Assembly (NCBI GenBank): GCA_022448345.1
Contig: JAKVCB010000004.1
Coordinates: 1-64,000 of the forward strand
Direction of reading: 5' to 3'
DNA from: Pirellulales bacterium
Lineage (GTDB): Bacteria > Planctomycetota > Planctomycetia > Pirellulales > Lacipirellulaceae
Length of the DNA stretch: 64,000 bases
Shown here: piece by piece, positions 36,219-45,772 of the stretch
Layout of the letters: the number at the start of each line of letters is the position of its first letter
Position numbering within the stretch: the stretch's first letter is position 1
Position numbers and translations under genes: made by a program
Notes under the pieces: model-generated
Databases searched by the model: none
Seen by the model: the letters and a program-made list of their open reading frames with translations, nothing else
What the model was told of the DNA's origin: nothing

Positions 36219-38105
36219 ATGAAATGTTTCTTCCCGGCAGTCTTACTTGCCTTACTTGCATCAGCCAACGCATTGTCAGCGACGGCACCAAACACCTTGT
36301 CAGAAATTGACCGCAAGTTGGGTTGGAGACTCCTTTTCGACGGCAAGACACTCGATGGCTGGCGCAATTTCCGCAAACAGGCCCCCAGCGATGGCTGGCA
36401 AGTCATCGACAGTGCGTTGGTCAGGGCAAAAAAGGGAGCTGGCACACTCATCACCAAGGATCAGTTTGGAAGCTTTGAACTGGTACTTGAATATAAAATC
36501 TCGCCGGCGGGTAACAGCGGTGTCATGTTCCATACCACCGAGGAATATGACAGGTGCTGGAAATCGGGACCTGAAGTGCAACTGCTCGACAATGGGGTAC
36601 ACCCAGACACCAATCTCAGTGGTTGGATTTACGGCCTTTACTCCGCCGAGCAGGATGCCACTCGCCCGGCTGGCCAGTGGAATGAGGTTCGCATTCTGGT
36701 GACTCCCGACCTCTGCCGTACATCCGTCAACGGCATCACCTATAACCGTTTTGTCAAAGGCAGCGACGAGTGGAACAGGAAGGTTGCCGACAGTAAGTTT
36801 TCCAGGTATGCGAACTTTGGTAAAGCAACTCGGGGTCATATTGGTCTACAAGACCATGGTGATGAGGTCGCTTTTCGAAACATTAAAATTCGCGAATTTG
36901 AGGATCGGGCTGTCTACAATCCAATCGATGGCAAGCTGCCGCTGCGACCTGTTCTGGCATTTCCCAACATCAAGTGGTCGGGGTGGTCACCTGTTACCGA
37001 AGATGGTATTGCCCAGCCGTTCCGGCCGCTGCAAATTACGCACGCCGGAGATGGTAGCAATCGGCTCTTTGTGTTGACCCAGCGCGGTGTCATTCATGTC
37101 TTCGAAAACAAGCAAGATGTCAAACAAAGCAAAGTCTTTCTCGATATCAGCAAACAAACAGGCTATTTCGACGGGCAGTTCGAGCGTGGACTTTTGGGAC
37201 TCGCATTTCATCCCCGCTATCACGAAAATGGCCAGTTTTTTATTAGTTACACCACCAGGGGCGACGTGCCTTTCGACGAAGTGATCTCGCGTTGGCAGGT
37301 CAATCCGAACGACCCAAATCGGGCCGATCCCAACTCCGAAGAAGAACTCCTACGAGTCCAGCAACCTTACTGGAACCATGATGGCGGGACGTTGGTTTTC
37401 GGTCCTGACGGGTATCTCTACATTGCACTAGGCGACGGCGGTAGTGGAGGTGACCCCCAGGAAAACGGGCAGAACCTCCGTACACTGCTGGGAAAAATTC
37501 TCCGTATCGATATCGACCAGGCGGAGGGCAATCGACCCTATGCGATTCCCTCGGATAATCCATTTGTCGAGGACCCTTCCGCACGTGGTGAAATCTGGGC
37601 CTACGGACTGCGGAACGTGTGGCGGATGGCATTCGACCCAAAAACCCACCTATTGTGGGCAGCCGATGTCGGGCAGGACCTGTTCGAAGAAATCGATATT
37701 ATTCAAAGAGGGGGTAACTATGGATGGAACCTCCGTGAAGGAAAGCACGTGTTTGGCAGGCGCGGCAGTAGCCCTCACCAAAAACTCATCGAACCCGTTT
37801 GGGAGTATGACCATGCCCTGGGAGTTTCGATCACCGGGGGACTCGTTTATCGCGGAACACAACTCCCTGATCTCGTAGGCCTGTACGTGTACAGCGATTT
37901 TGTTAGCGGTCGAATGTGGGCTTTGCACTACGACCCGCAGCACCGCAAGGTGCTTGGCAATTATGCCATTCCTGGTCCGGCCTTACCAATCACCTCGTTT
38001 GGAACCGACGAGAAAGAGGAACTATTTTTTACGGCAATCGCTGCCAACGGCCAGGGGATCTATCGCTTTGAAAAATCGCCTGGCCGTCGTTCCCCCGAAG
38101 ATTGA
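36219..38105 (+). CDS. secreted DUF1080 + glucose/sorbosone dehydrogenase-like fusion
   Basis: A 628-residue exported protein: signal peptide about residues 1-22 (LLALLASANALSA), then a DUF1080/3-keto-disaccharide hydrolase lectin-like domain to about residue 235 (FDGKTLDGWRNF, SGVMFHTTEEYD, GHIGLQDHGDEVAFRNIKI). A GSDH beta-propeller follows from about 265 to 615 (NRLFVLTQRGVIHVFE, YLYIALGDGGSGGDPQ, EIWAYGLRNVWRMAFD). GSDH enzymes use PQQ to oxidise sugars. Together they suggest periplasmic breakdown and oxidation of disaccharides. The ATG has AAGGA upstream. Confidence 0.9.
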   Translation: MKCFFPAVLLALLASANALSATAPNTLSEIDRKLGWRLLFDGKTLDGWRNFRKQAPSDGWQVIDSALVRAKKGAGTLITKDQFGSFELVLEYKISPAGNSGVMFHTTEEYDRCWKSGPEVQLLDNGVHPDTNLSGWIYGLYSAEQDATRPAGQWNEVRILVTPDLCRTSVNGITYNRFVKGSDEWNRKVADSKFSRYANFGKATRGHIGLQDHGDEVAFRNIKIREFEDRAVYNPIDGKLPLRPVLAFPNIKWSGWSPVTEDGIAQPFRPLQITHAGDGSNRLFVLTQRGVIHVFENKQDVKQSKVFLDISKQTGYFDGQFERGLLGLAFHPRYHENGQFFISYTTRGDVPFDEVISRWQVNPNDPNRADPNSEEELLRVQQPYWNHDGGTLVFGPDGYLYIALGDGGSGGDPQENGQNLRTLLGKILRIDIDQAEGNRPYAIPSDNPFVEDPSARGEIWAYGLRNVWRMAFDPKTHLLWAADVGQDLFEEIDIIQRGGNYGWNLREGKHVFGRRGSSPHQKLIEPVWEYDHALGVSITGGLVYRGTQLPDLVGLYVYSDFVSGRMWALHYDPQHRKVLGNYAIPGPALPITSFGTDEKEELFFTAIAANGQGIYRFEKSPGRRSPED

Positions 38106-38139
38106 CCCAACAAGATTGCAAATCGCTTCTGCCCTTCCG

Positions 38140-39135
38140 ATGCCTGAAGTCTCTATTGTTCTTCCAGTGTTCAACAGTGCCTCGACACTTGCCAGGGCAG
38201 TTGCCTCAATCCTCGATCAAACGCTCCGAAACATCGAGCTGATCGTCGTGGATGACGGGTCGACCGACGAGACACCGCAAGTGTTACGCCAATTTACCGA
38301 CCCGCGCATGCGTGTTATTCGGTCAACCCACCGCAATGTGGCCGATGCAACCAATGCCGCGACGGGCGTGGCGCAAAGCCCTTTGATTGCCCGGATGGAT
38401 GCTGATGATTTTTCCTACCCGCAAAGAATCGAAAAGCAGTGCCATTTTTTGAACACACACCATCTTGATGCGGTTGGTTGCCAGGTTCGCATTGTCGATG
38501 ACACAGGTCATCTAGCGCCATCAATGCGCCGTTACCAAAAGTGGATCAATGACGAAACCGCGGACAGGACCACCATCGAGTCGCTGCGATTTGTGGAACT
38601 TCCCCTCGTTAATCCGACTATTCTGGCGCGGCGCCACTATTTTGACCTTGGTTTTCGTATGGGAGACTTCCCAGAGGATTACGATCTCTTGTTACGGGCC
38701 GCTAATCGCGGCATGCAGTTTGGCAAGCTGAATGAAGTTCTCTTCGATTGGACCGATGGTCCGAACCGGCTCACACGAACTGATTCTCGCTATTCTCCCG
38801 AAGCGTTCAACCGTTGCCGAAAGATCCATTTACTGCAAGGGCCATTGCGAGATGTAAAATGTGTCGACCTCTGGGGAGTGGGCGAAACCGGAAAACCATG
38901 GCTTCGCTGGCTACTCGATCAAGGAGTCACAGTTCGATGGGGTTACGATGTCAATCAACGCAAGGTGGGTGAATTGATTCACGGCGTTCGCATCAAGGCC
39001 CCGACACAAATGCCGCCGGCGGATGGTACATTGCTATTTATAGCCGTCGGTGCCTTTGGTGCGCGCGAGTTAATCACTGACCACCTGCGATCACGCGGCT
39101 ATGTACTTGGGGCAGATGCCTGGTTCGTTGCATAG
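38140..39135 (+). CDS. family 2 glycosyltransferase
   Basis: A 331-residue GT-A glycosyltransferase. The nucleotide-sugar fold starts immediately: SIVLPVFNSASTLARAV, IELIVVDDGSTDETP, with the metal-binding DXD as ARMDADDFSYPQR. The acceptor region has FPEDYDLLLRA. The C-terminal 100 residues (GVGETGKPWLRWL, YDVNQRKVG) form a Rossmann-like extra domain. Begins 34 bases after the DUF1080 fusion and may be transcribed with it. No other polysaccharide genes are near. Confidence 0.88.
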   Translation: MPEVSIVLPVFNSASTLARAVASILDQTLRNIELIVVDDGSTDETPQVLRQFTDPRMRVIRSTHRNVADATNAATGVAQSPLIARMDADDFSYPQRIEKQCHFLNTHHLDAVGCQVRIVDDTGHLAPSMRRYQKWINDETADRTTIESLRFVELPLVNPTILARRHYFDLGFRMGDFPEDYDLLLRAANRGMQFGKLNEVLFDWTDGPNRLTRTDSRYSPEAFNRCRKIHLLQGPLRDVKCVDLWGVGETGKPWLRWLLDQGVTVRWGYDVNQRKVGELIHGVRIKAPTQMPPADGTLLFIAVGAFGARELITDHLRSRGYVLGADAWFVA

Positions 39136-39321
39136 CCTCTCTCCCAGTGTGGTCCTCACATGGAAAACCCCTATCATTTTCTTTTGCTGTAACCCACGGT
39201 AAACTGGTGTTTTCAAAGACCTGTAATTCGTTCAGTCCTCCAAGCAGGGCCGAACGAAGATCGGCCAACTTTCCAAGAAGCCAACTATAGCACTCACAGA
39301 TCAACTTTGGAGAACACCCTG

Positions 39322-40317
39322 ATGTACAAAATGACAATCGCCTTCTTTATAGCATGTGCTTCCACAACATGGCTTGCTTTTGGGGCAGAACCTACGGATG
39401 CCCCTACTTACACTGATCCAAACGATGTCGATGCTGACTTTGCTATCCAAGGAGAATACCGTGGTGAGATCCCAACCGAATTTGGCCCCGAGATGTGGGG
39501 CATCCAGGTCGTCGCCCTGGGCCAAGGAAAATTCATGGCAACCGGCTACCGGGGTGGCTTGCCAGGAGATGGAGGAACCAAACGAGAGGAAACTCGAGCC
39601 TACGGTGATCGCAAGGGGAATGTTGTTGAACTGCTCGCAGAAGATGTTGCGACGCTCGTCATTGCAGATGGGAAAATGAAGGTTTTTTCTCCTGATGGTG
39701 ATGAGGAATATGGCACGCTGAAACGTGTTCACCGGAAAAGTCCAACACTGGGTGCCAAGCCTCCCGAGGGCGCGATCGTACTATTCGACGGAAACTCGCT
39801 GGACTATTGGGATGGCAATACGAGCAAAACAGATGATGGACTTTTGACCGAAGGCAGTACCAGTACAAAAAAGGGGCGCAGCTACAAAGCTCATGTCGAA
39901 TTTCGGCTGCCATACATGCCCGAGTCGCGCGGCCAGGCCCGCGGCAACAGTGGGTTTTATGTGCAAGGGAGGTATGAAATACAAATGCTGGATTCGTTTG
40001 GGTTGGATGGGGAATCGAATGAGTGTGGAGGTGCCTATGGAGCTGCGCCACCCAATCTGAACATGTGCTTTCCCCCGCTGTCGTGGCAAACTTATGACGT
40101 CGACTTCACCGCACCTGAATTTAAAAATGGCAAAAAGATCAAGAATGCCCGACTAACGGTGCGGCACAACGGCGTTGTTATTCATGATGACCGAGAACTT
40201 TCCAGCCACACGCCAGGAGGCGTCGACGAAGAAAGTGCCGACCCTGGCGTGCTGATGTTTTTGCAGAATCACTCCAACCCAGTCCGGTACCGCAATATCT
40301 GGGTTGTTGAGCAATAA
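39322..40317 (+). CDS. secreted DUF1080-domain protein
   Basis: A 331-residue protein with a signal peptide (MTIAFFIACASTTWLAFG) and GGAG nine bases ahead of the ATG. The N-terminal 130 residues include DADFAIQGEYRGEIPTEFG. The DUF1080 domain starts at about residue 145 (IVLFDGNSLDYWDGN), with RGNSGFYVQGRYEIQMLD and the terminal NPVRYRNIWVVE typical of this lectin-like family. Such domains occur in 3-keto-disaccharide hydrolases. It is the second DUF1080 protein within 4 kb. Confidence 0.85.
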   Translation: MYKMTIAFFIACASTTWLAFGAEPTDAPTYTDPNDVDADFAIQGEYRGEIPTEFGPEMWGIQVVALGQGKFMATGYRGGLPGDGGTKREETRAYGDRKGNVVELLAEDVATLVIADGKMKVFSPDGDEEYGTLKRVHRKSPTLGAKPPEGAIVLFDGNSLDYWDGNTSKTDDGLLTEGSTSTKKGRSYKAHVEFRLPYMPESRGQARGNSGFYVQGRYEIQMLDSFGLDGESNECGGAYGAAPPNLNMCFPPLSWQTYDVDFTAPEFKNGKKIKNARLTVRHNGVVIHDDRELSSHTPGGVDEESADPGVLMFLQNHSNPVRYRNIWVVEQ

Positions 40318-40483
40318 GACTGGCACGGCGCACCATAGCCATAATTTGTCTGCAAAGTCACCTTGCCAGGGATCTCCTGTTTCATTTTTACATCAGCACT
40401 TTAAGCGACAGTCGCATGAAGCGTGCCTAATGCTCAATGTCATCCCGAGAATAGGGGAGTTTATAACTACAGGAAACAGGTAA

Positions 40484-40912
40484 TTATGTGGAGCAATCGT
40501 TGCAATGGCCGCGAAGCAGGACTTCGGTGACCTCGCCAATTGTATTGCTCATCCGTTCGATATAAGCGGTCAATTTTTTTTGGTCCACACATGACACGTG
40601 GCCACAATCAATACACACGAAGTGTGGATGACTTGAGCTGTCATGACCGTCATCTTTAATCGCTTCAAATCGCCAAACATGATCACCCAATTCGGCGCGT
40701 CGAAGTAACCCAGCTCCCACCAAATCATTCAAGTTTCGAAACACCGTTGCCTTATCGACTCCACGTCCATCCAATTCCGCCGATACTTCAGCATGGGTCA
40801 ACGGGGTGGGTGACTCCATCAACAGCTCAAGCGTTGCAATTCTTGCGGGGGTCGCGCGCAAACCTGATTCCCGAATCGAAACCTTGATGGATGATGGCTT
40901 CCTGTCTTTCAT
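40484..40912 (-). CDS. Fur-family metal regulator (Zur-like)
   Basis: A 142-residue regulator with an N-terminal winged helix (ESGLRATPARIATLELL, HAEVSAELDGRGVDKATVFRNL) and a C-terminal dimer/metal domain. The structural zinc site is two CxxC pairs, CIDC and CNDC, and the regulatory site includes HPHF. This pattern is shared by Fur, Zur and PerR; the metal cannot be decided from reading. The divergent promoter with reiterated TTGCAT hexamers leads towards a MerC-type metal protein, so it most likely controls that unit. Confidence 0.85.
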   Translation of the reverse strand: MKDRKPSSIKVSIRESGLRATPARIATLELLMESPTPLTHAEVSAELDGRGVDKATVFRNLNDLVGAGLLRRAELGDHVWRFEAIKDDGHDSSSHPHFVCIDCGHVSCVDQKKLTAYIERMSNTIGEVTEVLLRGHCNDCST

Positions 40913-41419
40913 GGCGAGAACCTGCAGTTGTATAAACCGTTGTCTGCGTTTGCTACCGGCTTACCATTTTATCAATTGTCCGAAGATCCGTCACTCTTTG
41001 TCTGAATGGGTGGGCTGGAACCACAAGAATGACTCCGAACAAAATTGAATGGACCGAATTTGAATCTGCTGAAAAAGGAACAACCTCCATATGCAGCTAT
41101 ATTGCATTCAATTTTCTTGCATAACACCTATTTGCATACCACTTGCATTTGCATATAATGTTCACTTTAGCCCCGAAAGATAGTTGGCTTGTCAATCCGT
41201 TTCGCAGGTTGGTCAAACGGCAGCATGGAATTCATACAGCAACCTCCAGAAGAGTTGGCCGACGTCCCGTCTCAAACCGATACTCGCAAACGATCGACTC
41301 AAAGGGTTAGAGCCACTAGCATTCGACTTCGTTTTCGGTTTTTGAGTACCAAACAATCTTGCCAGAATATTGTTGGCAACTGGGGGCTGTATTCTTCACC
41401 TAGCGAAAACAAACGGGAA
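40913..41419. other. long regulatory gap with reiterated TTGCAT
   Basis: About 500 bases between the Fur/Zur gene and the small frame at 41420. It is AT-richer than the flanks, and five TTGCAT hexamers lie at 41102-41154. Frames running through the first part have poor codon patterns and no fold. The promoter within it is listed separately. Confidence 0.55.
41102..41159 (+). promoter_or_regulatory. promoter with five TTGCAT repeats
   Basis: TTGCAT occurs at 41102, 41117, 41132, 41143 and 41149, that is, with 15, 15, 11 and 6 base steps. The 41132 copy can serve as a -35 element with a 16-base spacer to TATAAT at 41154-41159. The 15-base phase and the position between the Fur/Zur gene and the MerC gene suggest repeated binding sites for the regulator. 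The known Zur and Fur boxes differ from this motif, so the pairing is inferred. Confidence 0.55.
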
Positions 41420-41602
41420 ATGCATATGTCTAGACTTATGGAAATTCGTCTGGAAACAGAAAAAGCACTGCCACTGGAATCGTTAGGCGTCATGTGGGAT
41501 CACATTCGTTCACGCCTTGAAGTCAAAGACGCATTTTTGTCGGTTCAATTCCGACGGTCTGTCGAAAAACACGCCAACCTCCGGCTTGCCGTGGCAACCT
41601 GA
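41420..41602 (+). CDS. small hypothetical protein
   Basis: A 60-residue frame starting at an ATG with GGGAA just upstream, or at the ATG six bases later. The composition is balanced (SRLMEIRLETEKALPLESLGV), with a second helix-like half. It lies about 260 bases downstream of the TATAAT and about 110 bases ahead of the MerC gene, so it may be the first gene of that transcript. No family recognised. Longer in-frame starts upstream are not convincing. Confidence 0.4.
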   Translation: MHMSRLMEIRLETEKALPLESLGVMWDHIRSRLEVKDAFLSVQFRRSVEKHANLRLAVAT

Positions 41603-41711
41603 TATCAACGTTTTCGTTGAAGGCTATTGCAGATACCCCACATGAGGCCGACAAAAGAATTTCATGGTTTCGACGTTTAACAGAAACCCTGGGAATCCCT
41701 CAAGGAAAAAC

Positions 41712-42347
41712 ATGGACGCGATTGAAATTGGAGTTTCAAAGCTGAATCTATTGGTGCCTGGAAACTCAACTTGGAGAGACTGGCTTGGTATCGTAGCGTC
41801 TGTTGGATGCGCTATTCACTGTGCAGCAATGCCCTTTGTCATTGCTTATTTGCCTGCTTTGGGATTGAGCTTCCTCGCAGACGAATCATTTCACCGATGG
41901 ATGGCATTGACCTGCTTTTTTATTGCTCTTATCGCCTTTATACCAGGCCTATTAAAACATGGTAGCTGGATCCCGGTTTCGGCCGGTGTCGTAGGGCTGG
42001 TGCTCATTACAGTTGCGGCATTTGGTTTGACAGGTGATTGCTGCCCTTCGTGCGTTGGCGAAACAATAATATCTGCCGGGCCAGAAACAGAACCCGCATG
42101 CTGTGAAACCAAGTGTGAACATTGTGAAACAACGCAACCCAGCGCTGATGCAGAAGACACCTATATGTCAGTTGAAACATCAACTTTAGAATCAGGAAGT
42201 TGGCTGACTCAATTTGCTCCCTGGATTACTCCGATTGGCGGTGTACTGTTGGTCGCGGCACATCTGCTGAACCGCAGATATGGGTGTTTGTGCAAGTGCT
42301 GTGAATCCAGGCCGATTGCAATCTCTGAAGCAAAGAGTATCCGCTAG
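41712..42347 (+). CDS. MerC-family membrane protein with Cys-rich tail
   Basis: A 211-residue protein beginning at an ATG with AAGGAAAA upstream. The N-terminal part is a MerC domain with about four helices and the conserved GCAIHCAAMPFVIAYLP Cys pair. Beyond about residue 95 it carries a cysteine-rich region (GDCCPSC, CCETKCEHCET), then a last helix and CLCKCCE. The cysteine-rich region is well suited to bind soft or transition metals. MerC proteins move mercury; chromosomal ones often have unknown metals. Its regulator is probably the divergent Fur/Zur protein. Confidence 0.8.
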   Translation: MDAIEIGVSKLNLLVPGNSTWRDWLGIVASVGCAIHCAAMPFVIAYLPALGLSFLADESFHRWMALTCFFIALIAFIPGLLKHGSWIPVSAGVVGLVLITVAAFGLTGDCCPSCVGETIISAGPETEPACCETKCEHCETTQPSADAEDTYMSVETSTLESGSWLTQFAPWITPIGGVLLVAAHLLNRRYGCLCKCCESRPIAISEAKSIR

Positions 42348-43297
42348 GAATCTCCGATTGAAGTTGTCTGCGTATTGCCAACGCGACGCTTGCGGCTCAC
42401 GTAACGACGAATAATCGGTGCCGCACACAGGAACAGGGACATCCCGCCATAGAAAAGTGCAGCATAAAGTACTCCCTCGCGTACTCCCTTACCAATTTCA
42501 TCAAGCATGACACCGGCTGGCCAGATTGCTGCTTTTAAGAGAAGTGCCACGTTGCAGTTGCGCATTGTGATCTCAATACCCACTGTGTACGCGTCGTCTT
42601 CCTTGAAACCGAGCAAAAAGGCCAGAATTTGCACCGGCCCAAGCAGGATGGCACCAAATAAAAGTAGCACAAAAGGAACCTTGAAGCCGTGCTCAAAAAC
42701 ATCAATCTGTCCGCTAAACAAGGAACCGATGACGAGAATCGAGAGGAACAACAGGCACGCCCGGATGGACCACTTTGACACGATGTGACGTACATCACGC
42801 CAGACATTTCCGATCACCATGCCCGTTGCCAGCGGGACAAGTAAACAAAAAATGATTTCCTGCAGAATGCGAACCACGGGCATTTGAAAATCGCCTGGCA
42901 ATCCGGGAGGCTTCAGCAAATGGAGAATCGCAGGTGTAAGCACCAAACATGCCAAGGTCGAGGCAGTAGTCGCTGTAATCGAAAGCGGCACATTACCTCG
43001 TCCCAAATAAGTGTAAATATTCGACATCGCGCCACTGGGCATGGCCGAAACCACCAACAGCCCCAGTGTCATGCCAGCCGACAAACCAAATAGTCTGGCC
43101 AGTCCAAGCGCTAAAAATGGACAAATCAAGTACTGGAAGATGAAAACGAAGACTACGCCCTGTGGACGACGCAAGATGTCACGGAAATCGAGCAAGGTGA
43201 GCGTGGCACCCATTCCGAGCATCGCGAAGATGAGTTGCGCTGCCGCAACCCAGTATTCCCAGAAGTTCCAAGTGAGCAACATAGTCATAGGCGGCAA
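42344..43297 (-). CDS. BASS-family (bile acid:sodium symporter-like) transporter
   Basis: A 317-residue membrane protein with about nine to ten helices. The BASS/arsenite-permease relative is shown by FIFQYLICPFLALGLAR, SAMPSGAMSNIYTYLGRGN and VGIEITMRNCNVALLL. The substrate is unknown: bacterial BASS proteins carry bile acids, pantoate, pyruvate or other anions with sodium. Convergent with the MerC gene, their stop codons overlapping by four bases. The first ATG is used; ATG codons at residues 4 and 6 are alternatives. Confidence 0.82.
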   Translation of the reverse strand: MPPMTMLLTWNFWEYWVAAAQLIFAMLGMGATLTLLDFRDILRRPQGVVFVFIFQYLICPFLALGLARLFGLSAGMTLGLLVVSAMPSGAMSNIYTYLGRGNVPLSITATTASTLACLVLTPAILHLLKPPGLPGDFQMPVVRILQEIIFCLLVPLATGMVIGNVWRDVRHIVSKWSIRACLLFLSILVIGSLFSGQIDVFEHGFKVPFVLLLFGAILLGPVQILAFLLGFKEDDAYTVGIEITMRNCNVALLLKAAIWPAGVMLDEIGKGVREGVLYAALFYGGMSLFLCAAPIIRRYVSRKRRVGNTQTTSIGDS

Positions 43298-43392
43298 AAA
43301 GTATTGGACTCACATTTCTGAGCACTAGCAACTGGACAACCGAACCTGCAAACCAACTCGGTTCTCTACGAAGCCACTGCCAAAACCGTGGT

Positions 43393-44400
43393 TTATTCTT
43401 CTTTTTTTCCAGTAATCCAATCGAGTGCGACTTTGATTCCATCCTGAAAATCAACCTTGGGACAGTAACCCAATTCTCGCTTGGCCTTGTCAATCGAATA
43501 GGCCAGGTTCAAGGTCATAAACTTCATGCGGGCATGGGTAATTAAAGGGGCCTGCTGTTTACGAAGTAACCGTGCAATCCGCTCCACGGGTCCGACTGCA
43601 GCCTTGGCAAACCACAGCGGTACGCGACGAGGAAAAGGAGTGCCAAGATATTGGACGACTGTTCCAATAAATTCGTTGCGATCGACAAGCCGCTCATCAC
43701 GGATATTAAATGCCTCGCCTTCAATACCTGGTTTTTCGAGAGCCAACATGACTGCATCGGCAAAATTTCCGATATAGGTATTATCGCTGAGCATCTTCCC
43801 ATCACCAATCATCCGCACGCGACCCGCGCGGAGCAGTTGGACCAGCGGCGGCACCACGTGCCGATCTCCTTCGCCATACATAAAGCCAGGCCGCATTTTT
43901 ACCACCGGTAAACCATATTCGGCCGTGTGCTTGTCGAGCAGGATGTCGGCCTCGGCCTTGGTCTGTGTGTAGCCATCAAAACCATCTAGATTCGGTGGTG
44001 TGGTTTCATCGAGTCCGTAGTGATGTTTTGCCGGGTAAACCCCCAGGGAACTGATCTGGATCCATCGACGCAACTTTCCTTCCCGACGCACCGCCTGTAA
44101 GAGTCGATCCAAACCATACACGTTGGCAGCCCGGTATTTCTCCGCCGGCCCCCAATCCCCTACGTGGGCGGCAGTGTGTACGATAATCTCCTGATCGGCT
44201 ACGGCCGCAGGGAAGGAATCGGATTCCAACAGGTCCCATTCAACGATCTCGACTCCCAGTCGGGACAGTTCGCCATGATCATCCTCAGCCCGGACCAATG
44301 CTCGAACCTGGTAACCGGCTTGGACCGCCCGTCGTGTGACATGGGTTCCCACCATACCGTTGGCACCGGTGATAGCTAATCGCGTCGCTGGCATATACAA
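43393..44400 (-). CDS. NAD-dependent epimerase/dehydratase (extended SDR)
   Basis: A 335-residue extended short-chain dehydrogenase. Cofactor motif TGANGMVGTHV at residues 10-20; WDLLESDSF is the Asp after strand 3. The catalytic YxxxK is YTQTK near residue 148, followed by RPGFMYGEGD. It resembles sugar-nucleotide epimerases and 3-beta-hydroxysteroid dehydrogenase-like reductases. The lone context, between a BASS transporter and a cupin, does not tell its substrate. ATG codons at residues 1 and 3 are both possible. Confidence 0.85.
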   Translation of the reverse strand: MYMPATRLAITGANGMVGTHVTRRAVQAGYQVRALVRAEDDHGELSRLGVEIVEWDLLESDSFPAAVADQEIIVHTAAHVGDWGPAEKYRAANVYGLDRLLQAVRREGKLRRWIQISSLGVYPAKHHYGLDETTPPNLDGFDGYTQTKAEADILLDKHTAEYGLPVVKMRPGFMYGEGDRHVVPPLVQLLRAGRVRMIGDGKMLSDNTYIGNFADAVMLALEKPGIEGEAFNIRDERLVDRNEFIGTVVQYLGTPFPRRVPLWFAKAAVGPVERIARLLRKQQAPLITHARMKFMTLNLAYSIDKAKRELGYCPKVDFQDGIKVALDWITGKKEE

Positions 44401-44643
44401 TGGATCCTTATATGATGCTTATGTACTTTAATCGATTCAATCATTAAAGTCCGGTAAAGCTGATGGTCTCAAGGACGATCTACAGATAGAAGATAAACCT
44501 CCCGGCAGCTGAGTCAATTTTATTGTGGGCAATGGGGCAGCCGGTGGCCACACGCAGGATATCTTTTTTTTGCACGTTGAAGCCATACGATTTCCACGCT
44601 ACTGGTTTCGAATTTCGTTCCCCTCACAACCGGTTGGTCCGCT

Positions 44644-45552
44644 ATGCTAACAACCCTCGACATTCAACAAGATTCTCAGCGATTTCTCGACGACTTCTAC
44701 CCTCGCGACGAGCCTGTCTTGTTTCGGAATGCAGCTCGCGCTCCAGGTTCTGCAGCAGATATTTGCAGCCTCCTGAATGAACGTATTGCTGCAGACGACC
44801 GCAAGGCTGAGCGGATTATGTGGTACGACGTCCGCGAACAACTGCTCGACGAAATTTGTGGCACACCCGAATTAATCTCGACGGTTATGAATCCAGCAGA
44901 CGCTTTTCTGCGGGAAAACTGCGTCCGTATTTGGTTTAATCCACAGGGCCATATTTCCCCGTGGCACTACGATGGTCACTCGCTCCACGTGTTTAATTTG
45001 CAGCTCAAGGGACGCAAGCATTGGTCTATCGTATCACCCGAAACGCCACTCGCCTGCATGCCGTTCAACAACACCTGCCTGCTAAATCGCTACTCGATGC
45101 GCAATCGGCGGCATTATGAATTTACGCTTGAAGAAGGTGATATGATCTTCTTACCCCGGTATTGGTATCACCTAGTGAAGTCGGAACATGCCATGAACGT
45201 GAACGTAAATTGGGTGCTAATGTCGAAGCAAAAGCCCGTCGATTCAAAGATTGCCCGACGCGAAGCCGAACTGATGTGGATCAAAGAAACTTTTTATTCT
45301 GTGATGCCCCCCAAGAGTCGTTGGCTGGTTGACAACTATGCCGGTGGCGGCCTGGAAGCGGTGCAAACCTTGACAGAAAGTATTTCCGCTGCCGCCGGAT
45401 TTAGCCGCCTGGCCAAAGAGGTGGCCATGATGCCAGCATTTATGCTTTTGCTACCCGTACAACTCCGCAAAGTGATAACTCTGAGAAGAAGTAAACGCGT
45501 GATGCGGAAAATGATTGCTGCGGAAGGGCAGAAACCATCCGAGGCGGCCTGA
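44644..45552 (+). CDS. JmjC/cupin-8-like 2-oxoglutarate oxygenase
   Basis: A 302-residue protein with the cupin-8 (FIH-like JmjC) fold. The iron ligands are HYD near residue 106 (WHYDGHS) and the distal His in RYWYHLVKS near 175, with LKGRKHWSIVSP between. Such enzymes hydroxylate Asp, Asn, His or Arg of proteins with iron and 2-oxoglutarate. Target unknown. The C-terminal 70 residues are helical and basic (RKVITLRRSKRVMRK). The gene is preceded by the divergent epimerase. Confidence 0.82.
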   Translation: MLTTLDIQQDSQRFLDDFYPRDEPVLFRNAARAPGSAADICSLLNERIAADDRKAERIMWYDVREQLLDEICGTPELISTVMNPADAFLRENCVRIWFNPQGHISPWHYDGHSLHVFNLQLKGRKHWSIVSPETPLACMPFNNTCLLNRYSMRNRRHYEFTLEEGDMIFLPRYWYHLVKSEHAMNVNVNWVLMSKQKPVDSKIARREAELMWIKETFYSVMPPKSRWLVDNYAGGGLEAVQTLTESISAAAGFSRLAKEVAMMPAFMLLLPVQLRKVITLRRSKRVMRKMIAAEGQKPSEAA

Positions 45553-45772
45553 ATTCAAAAGAGCGGGTTTCCGCCGGACATTATCAACGTGTTTCCACTG
45601 GTGTTACCGACAAAAACCGCACGATCGGCATGTTCGTTGTCGCTCGTACGATCTGAGTGAATCGCAAGTGTGCGTTTTCATCTGGGAAAGTCCGGTGCGG
45701 TGTCTCTCCAGCCAAGGGAAGCAGAACGTCGATAGTAAAAGTGGGGACCCGTGTCCTAAAGATCCCTTGCCA

